A DNA stretch of 64,000 nt from Pauljensenia sp018375675. Lineage in GTDB: Bacteria; Actinomycetota; Actinomycetes; Actinomycetales; Actinomycetaceae. Positions 61,379 to 64,000 of the stretch are shown piece by piece. The stretch covers positions 1-64,000 of the forward strand of contig JAPWAE010000006.1 in the NCBI GenBank assembly GCA_041432705.1, written 5' to 3'. The first letter of the stretch is position 1; the number at the start of each line of letters is the position of its first letter. The position numbers and the translations under genes are program-made. The notes beneath the pieces were generated by a model that saw only the letters and a list, made by a program, of their open reading frames with translations, was not told the origin of the DNA and made no database searches.

Positions 61379-62296
61379 TCAGGAGAGCAGGCCCTCCGAG
61401 ATCAGCCAGTCGTGAGCGATCTGAGAGGCGGACTTCTGCTCGACCGTCGACGCCCGGTTCATCTCGATGAGATCCTGTGCGTCCAGCGCCTCACTCACCC
61501 GGTTGATGACCGCGGTCGCGTTGTCGTTCACCCTCGACGAGGCCAGGGGCACCACGTGCGAGGCCAGGAACAGGCCCTTCGGGTCCGTCAGGACCGTCAG
61601 CGTCCCGTCAGCCAGTGCCGGGTCCGAGGAATAGATATTTGCCAGCTGGATGTCGCCGTCCTTCAGGGCCTTGACCGTGAGGGGGCCGCCCGAGTCCTCA
61701 ATCGGGGTGAAGTTGACGGTCACGCCGTACAGGTCGGACAGCCCCGTCGGGCCGTAGGGGCGCGTGCGCAGCTCCGAATTACCGCCCAGGGTGAGCGTGC
61801 CCGCGTTCGCGAGGTCGCCGATCGACGTCAGTGAGTGGGCGGCCGCGAAGTCGGCCGTCACCACGTAGGAATCCTGATCGGTTGCGCCAGCCTGCTCGAG
61901 GGCGCGCAGCCCCTTGGGGAGGGTGCTGCGTAGCGCGTCGTAGACCTCGTCGGAGGAACGTGCGGTCGCGTTCTGATCCAGGTACTGCAGCAGGTTGCCC
62001 GTGTACTCAGGGAACACGTCGATCGAGCCGGCCTCAAGCTCGGGCATGTAGACCTCGCGCTGGCCGATCCGCATCTGGCGATCAACCGTGAAGCCTGCCC
62101 CTTCGAGCGCCTGCGCGTAGGCCTCCGCGATGATCTCGTTCGAGTAGTAGTCCTGCGAGCCGACGACGAGCGTCGTCGAGCCGTTCTCCGAACTCCCGGT
62201 GCTCGCGTTGCCGCCGACCGACTCCGCCGAACCGCAGGCGGCCAGGGCCAGGGCAGAAGCCGCGACGGCAGCCATTGTGATCATCGTGCGTTTCAT
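61379..62296 (-). CDS. Glycine betaine/choline-type ABC substrate-binding lipoprotein (OpuCC/OsmF-like)
   Basis: This 305-residue lipoprotein has a signal peptide with lipobox L-A-A-C near residue 21. The choline/betaine-binding type domain has G-S-Q-D-Y-Y-S-N-E near residue 47, V-F-P-E-Y-T-G-N-L near residue 93 and L-T-V-L-T-D-P-K near residue 235. It overlaps the permease stop by four bases (ATGA) and has AAGGAG upstream. It is last in a four-gene osmoprotectant uptake operon. Confidence 0.9.
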   Translation of the reverse strand: MKRTMITMAAVAASALALAACGSAESVGGNASTGSSENGSTTLVVGSQDYYSNEIIAEAYAQALEGAGFTVDRQMRIGQREVYMPELEAGSIDVFPEYTGNLLQYLDQNATARSSDEVYDALRSTLPKGLRALEQAGATDQDSYVVTADFAAAHSLTSIGDLANAGTLTLGGNSELRTRPYGPTGLSDLYGVTVNFTPIEDSGGPLTVKALKDGDIQLANIYSSDPALADGTLTVLTDPKGLFLASHVVPLASSRVNDNATAVINRVSEALDAQDLIEMNRASTVEQKSASQIAHDWLISEGLLS

Positions 62297-62988
62297 AGTG
62301 TCTCCTTGAGTGAGTTGTCCTCATTGTCTGAGAAAGAATGGGTGCGGGCCCGAAGGCGTTGCGCCACCAGGGCCAGGAGCGCGTCGGTCACCAGCGCGAG
62401 GGCGACGACGACAATCGCGCCGCCGATCATCTCCGCGTAGTCTCGGGTCTTCAGGCCCTCGTAGAGGAAACGGCCGAGGCCGTAGTTCGCTGTGTAGGCC
62501 GCCAGCGTCGTCGTCGCGATCACCTGGAGGGTTGCCGAGCGCACGCCCGCCGCGACGAGGCCGGCCGCGTGCGGGGCCTCGACCTGCGCGAGGACCTGTT
62601 TTTCAGTGAGCCCAATCGCTCGCGCCGCGTCCACGGTCGCGCGCGGCGTCGAGGCGATCCCTGAGTAGGTCGCCGACAGGAGCGGCGGAATCGCCAGGAT
62701 GAGGAGAGCCAGCGTGGGCGCCGCCAGTCCAATACCCAGCCATAGGCCCGCCAGCGTCAGGACGCCGAGCGTCGGAACCGCACGGGCCGCGCCCGTCGCG
62801 CTCACCAGCCATCGGCCCCTGCCCGTGTGCCCGATCCAGGTGCCTAGCGGCAGCGCGATGAGGGCCGCGAGCGCCACGATCAGGAGGGTGAGGCCCAAGT
62901 GCTCGGTGGCCCTCACGAGGATCCCGGACTCACCCAGCCAGTGGGCGGGGACCGCCAACCAATTCAGGGCGTCGAGGAGAATGTTCAT
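62293..62988 (-). CDS. Osmoprotectant ABC transporter permease (second)
   Basis: This 231-residue permease has about five membrane segments and the coupling region P-R-A-T-V-D-A-A-R-A-I-G-L-T near residue 114, as in OpuCB/OpuCD. ATG 62988 overlaps the upstream permease stop by four bases (ATGA), which rules out the longer frame to 63009. It forms the translocation pore together with the gene at 62985-63623. Confidence 0.9.
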   Translation of the reverse strand: MNILLDALNWLAVPAHWLGESGILVRATEHLGLTLLIVALAALIALPLGTWIGHTGRGRWLVSATGAARAVPTLGVLTLAGLWLGIGLAAPTLALLILAIPPLLSATYSGIASTPRATVDAARAIGLTEKQVLAQVEAPHAAGLVAAGVRSATLQVIATTTLAAYTANYGLGRFLYEGLKTRDYAEMIGGAIVVVALALVTDALLALVAQRLRARTHSFSDNEDNSLKETL

Positions 62989-63623
62989 GCCCGCCCCCTC
63001 CTCGTCCACGGAGTGAGGGTCCAGCCGATTCCCTGGATCAGCGCATCGATGACGAGCGCAAGGAGAACCGTTGCGACCAAGCCGGCCACGACCTCGGCGA
63101 TGAGGCCGCGCTGAAAACCGTCAGTGAACAGCGTCCCCAGAGAGCGCACCCCGATGAACGCGCCCACCGTCACGAGCGACACCGTCGACGTGGCGACCAC
63201 GCGCGTGCCCGCGACGATGACGGGCGTCGCCAGGGGGAGCTCCACCTCGACGAAGCGTCGAAAGAGCGGGTAGCCGCACGCGTTTGCGGCCTGCAGGGTC
63301 GCGCGAGGAATCGCGCGGAAGCCCTCCGCGGCCTGTCGCACCAGCACCGCCACGCCGTACAGCGTCAGGACAATCACCATGTTGGCGGGAGAACGCAGCG
63401 CCACCCCGACGATCACGGGAATGACAATCAGGAGCGGCAGCGACGGTACCGCGTACAGCGCCGACAGGGCAGACAAAACCCAGCCGCCGCGGCGCGAAAA
63501 CGCCGCCCAGCGCGCGATCGGCACGGAGAGCAGCACCGACAGTGCGATCGCTGGGAGGGCGATCCACAGGTGAGCAAGAGTCAGGGAGCCAATGAGCCCC
63601 CAGTTGGAGGACAGCCAGGTCAC
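62985..63623 (-). CDS. Osmoprotectant ABC transporter permease (first)
   Basis: This 212-residue permease has about five membrane segments. The coupling motif F-R-A-I-P-R-A-T-L-Q-A-A-N-A-C-G lies near residue 93 and T-V-G-A-F-I-G near residue 147. The start is GTG 63623, which overlaps the ATPase stop by four bases (GTGA); the longer frame to 63923 runs antiparallel to nothing recognisable and inside the ATPase gene. It is paralogous to the next permease, as is usual for OpuC systems. Confidence 0.9.
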   Translation of the reverse strand: MTWLSSNWGLIGSLTLAHLWIALPAIALSVLLSVPIARWAAFSRRGGWVLSALSALYAVPSLPLLIVIPVIVGVALRSPANMVIVLTLYGVAVLVRQAAEGFRAIPRATLQAANACGYPLFRRFVEVELPLATPVIVAGTRVVATSTVSLVTVGAFIGVRSLGTLFTDGFQRGLIAEVVAGLVATVLLALVIDALIQGIGWTLTPWTRRGRA

Positions 63624-64000
63624 GGACGCTCCCCGGCCTCGTCGGTCGTCAGCGTGCCCACGGGGGTGCCGGCGTCGTCGACAACCAGGCCGCCCGGCCC
63701 GGCGACGCGCACCGGGCGTGCCGCGCGCGAGGCTCCGACGAACTCCGCAACGAAGGGCGAGGCGGGAGAGGAGAGCAGCTCGGTGGGCGTCCCCACCTGC
63801 TCGATGTGGCCACCCGTCGAGAGGACGGCAACCTGGTCGCCCAACGTGAACGCCTCGTCCACGTCGTGCGTCACGAAGAGGATCGTTGTGCCCAGCACCC
63901 GCTGAATCTCCTTCAGCTCGCACTGCAGCTCTGTGCGCACGATCGGATCCAGCGCGCCAAAGGGCTCGTCCATCAGCAGGATGTCCGCGCGATTGGCCAG
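63620..64000 (-). CDS. Osmoprotectant ABC transporter ATP-binding protein, C-terminal part (runs off window)
   Basis: About 126 C-terminal residues are visible: Walker B L-L-M-D-E-P-F-G-A-L-D-P, the switch V-T-H-D-V-D-E-A and the G-T-P-T-E-L-L region of OpuCA/ProV-like ATPases. A shortened C-terminal extension (V-D-D-A-G-T-P-V-G-T-L) may be part of a CBS-like regulatory domain. It ends D-E-A-G-E-R-P, with a near copy of the dispersed motif. Walker A and the signature lie outside the window. Confidence 0.9.
   Translation of the reverse strand: MANRADILLMDEPFGALDPIVRTELQCELKEIQRVLGTTILFVTHDVDEAFTLGDQVAVLSTGGHIEQVGTPTELLSSPASPFVAEFVGASRAARPVRVAGPGGLVVDDAGTPVGTLTTDEAGERP

Overview
The window is high-GC actinobacterial DNA. 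Gene content (class Ib ribonucleotide reductase, a sortase-assembled pilus operon of the FimQ-FimP-SrtC type, several leaderless-looking starts, GTGA/ATGA stop-start overlaps) points to the family Actinomycetaceae, most likely Schaalia/Actinomyces of the odontolytica type. That assignment is inference; there is no rRNA in the window. No tRNA, rRNA or CRISPR array was recognised.

Layout. 1-667: 5' part of an IS256-family element (minus strand) running off the left edge. 668-1895: repeat island and nrd regulatory region. 1896-4879: nrdH-nrdI-nrdE (no nrdF follows). 5107-7417: four tandem paralogous small membrane proteins with Tyr/Gly/Pro-rich tails. 7539-9290: ABC-class predicted ATPase. 9702-11520: DUF559-type gene bracketed by two nested pairs of direct palindromic repeats. 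11643-14974: MacB/FtsX-like ABC exporter. 14975-16438: repeat island. 16439-18184: L-serine dehydratase. 18185-19462: repeat island and AT-rich pilus promoter. 19463-28168: pilus operon (tip adhesin, shaft pilin, class C sortase, second tip-like adhesin). 28287-29579: nucleosidase and low-molecular-weight phosphatase. 29658-30887: second DUF559-type gene, again bracketed by direct palindromic repeats. 30978-42880: CcdA-TlpA fusion, nucleoside/nucleotide kinase-like protein, phosphoribosyltransferase, SprT-like metallopeptidase, HrpA helicase, ADP-ribosylglycohydrolase, VIT-family transporter, YtxH-like protein, alpha/beta hydrolase. 42881-45515: repeat island carrying a complete IS256-family copy. 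45516-50796: PfkB kinase, TRIC-type channel, amino-acid permease, membrane HNH nuclease, VanZ-like protein. 50801-54236: two-component system with an ABC-2 exporter. 54237-55424: repeat island. 55425-61121: peptide ABC transporter. 61379-64000: osmoprotectant ABC transporter, cut by the right edge.

The most unusual content is intergenic. Four loci carry a composite repeat (modules A and B, always 26 bp apart). In it, conserved half-sites recur every 42 bp (41 once), pointing one way on the left and the opposite way on the right of an exact mirror centre. A third family (C) has the same design with a 52-bp period, and an eight-site array (D) uses 19 bp. A separate family of roughly 87-114 bp palindromic elements (P1) flanks both DUF559-type genes as direct repeats. 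A 14-bp motif, GACGAGGCCGGGGC, is scattered through intergenic DNA and, in frame, through protein linkers. The complete IS copy sits inside a B array: removing it with one copy of its 8-bp target duplication restores the 42-bp phase exactly.
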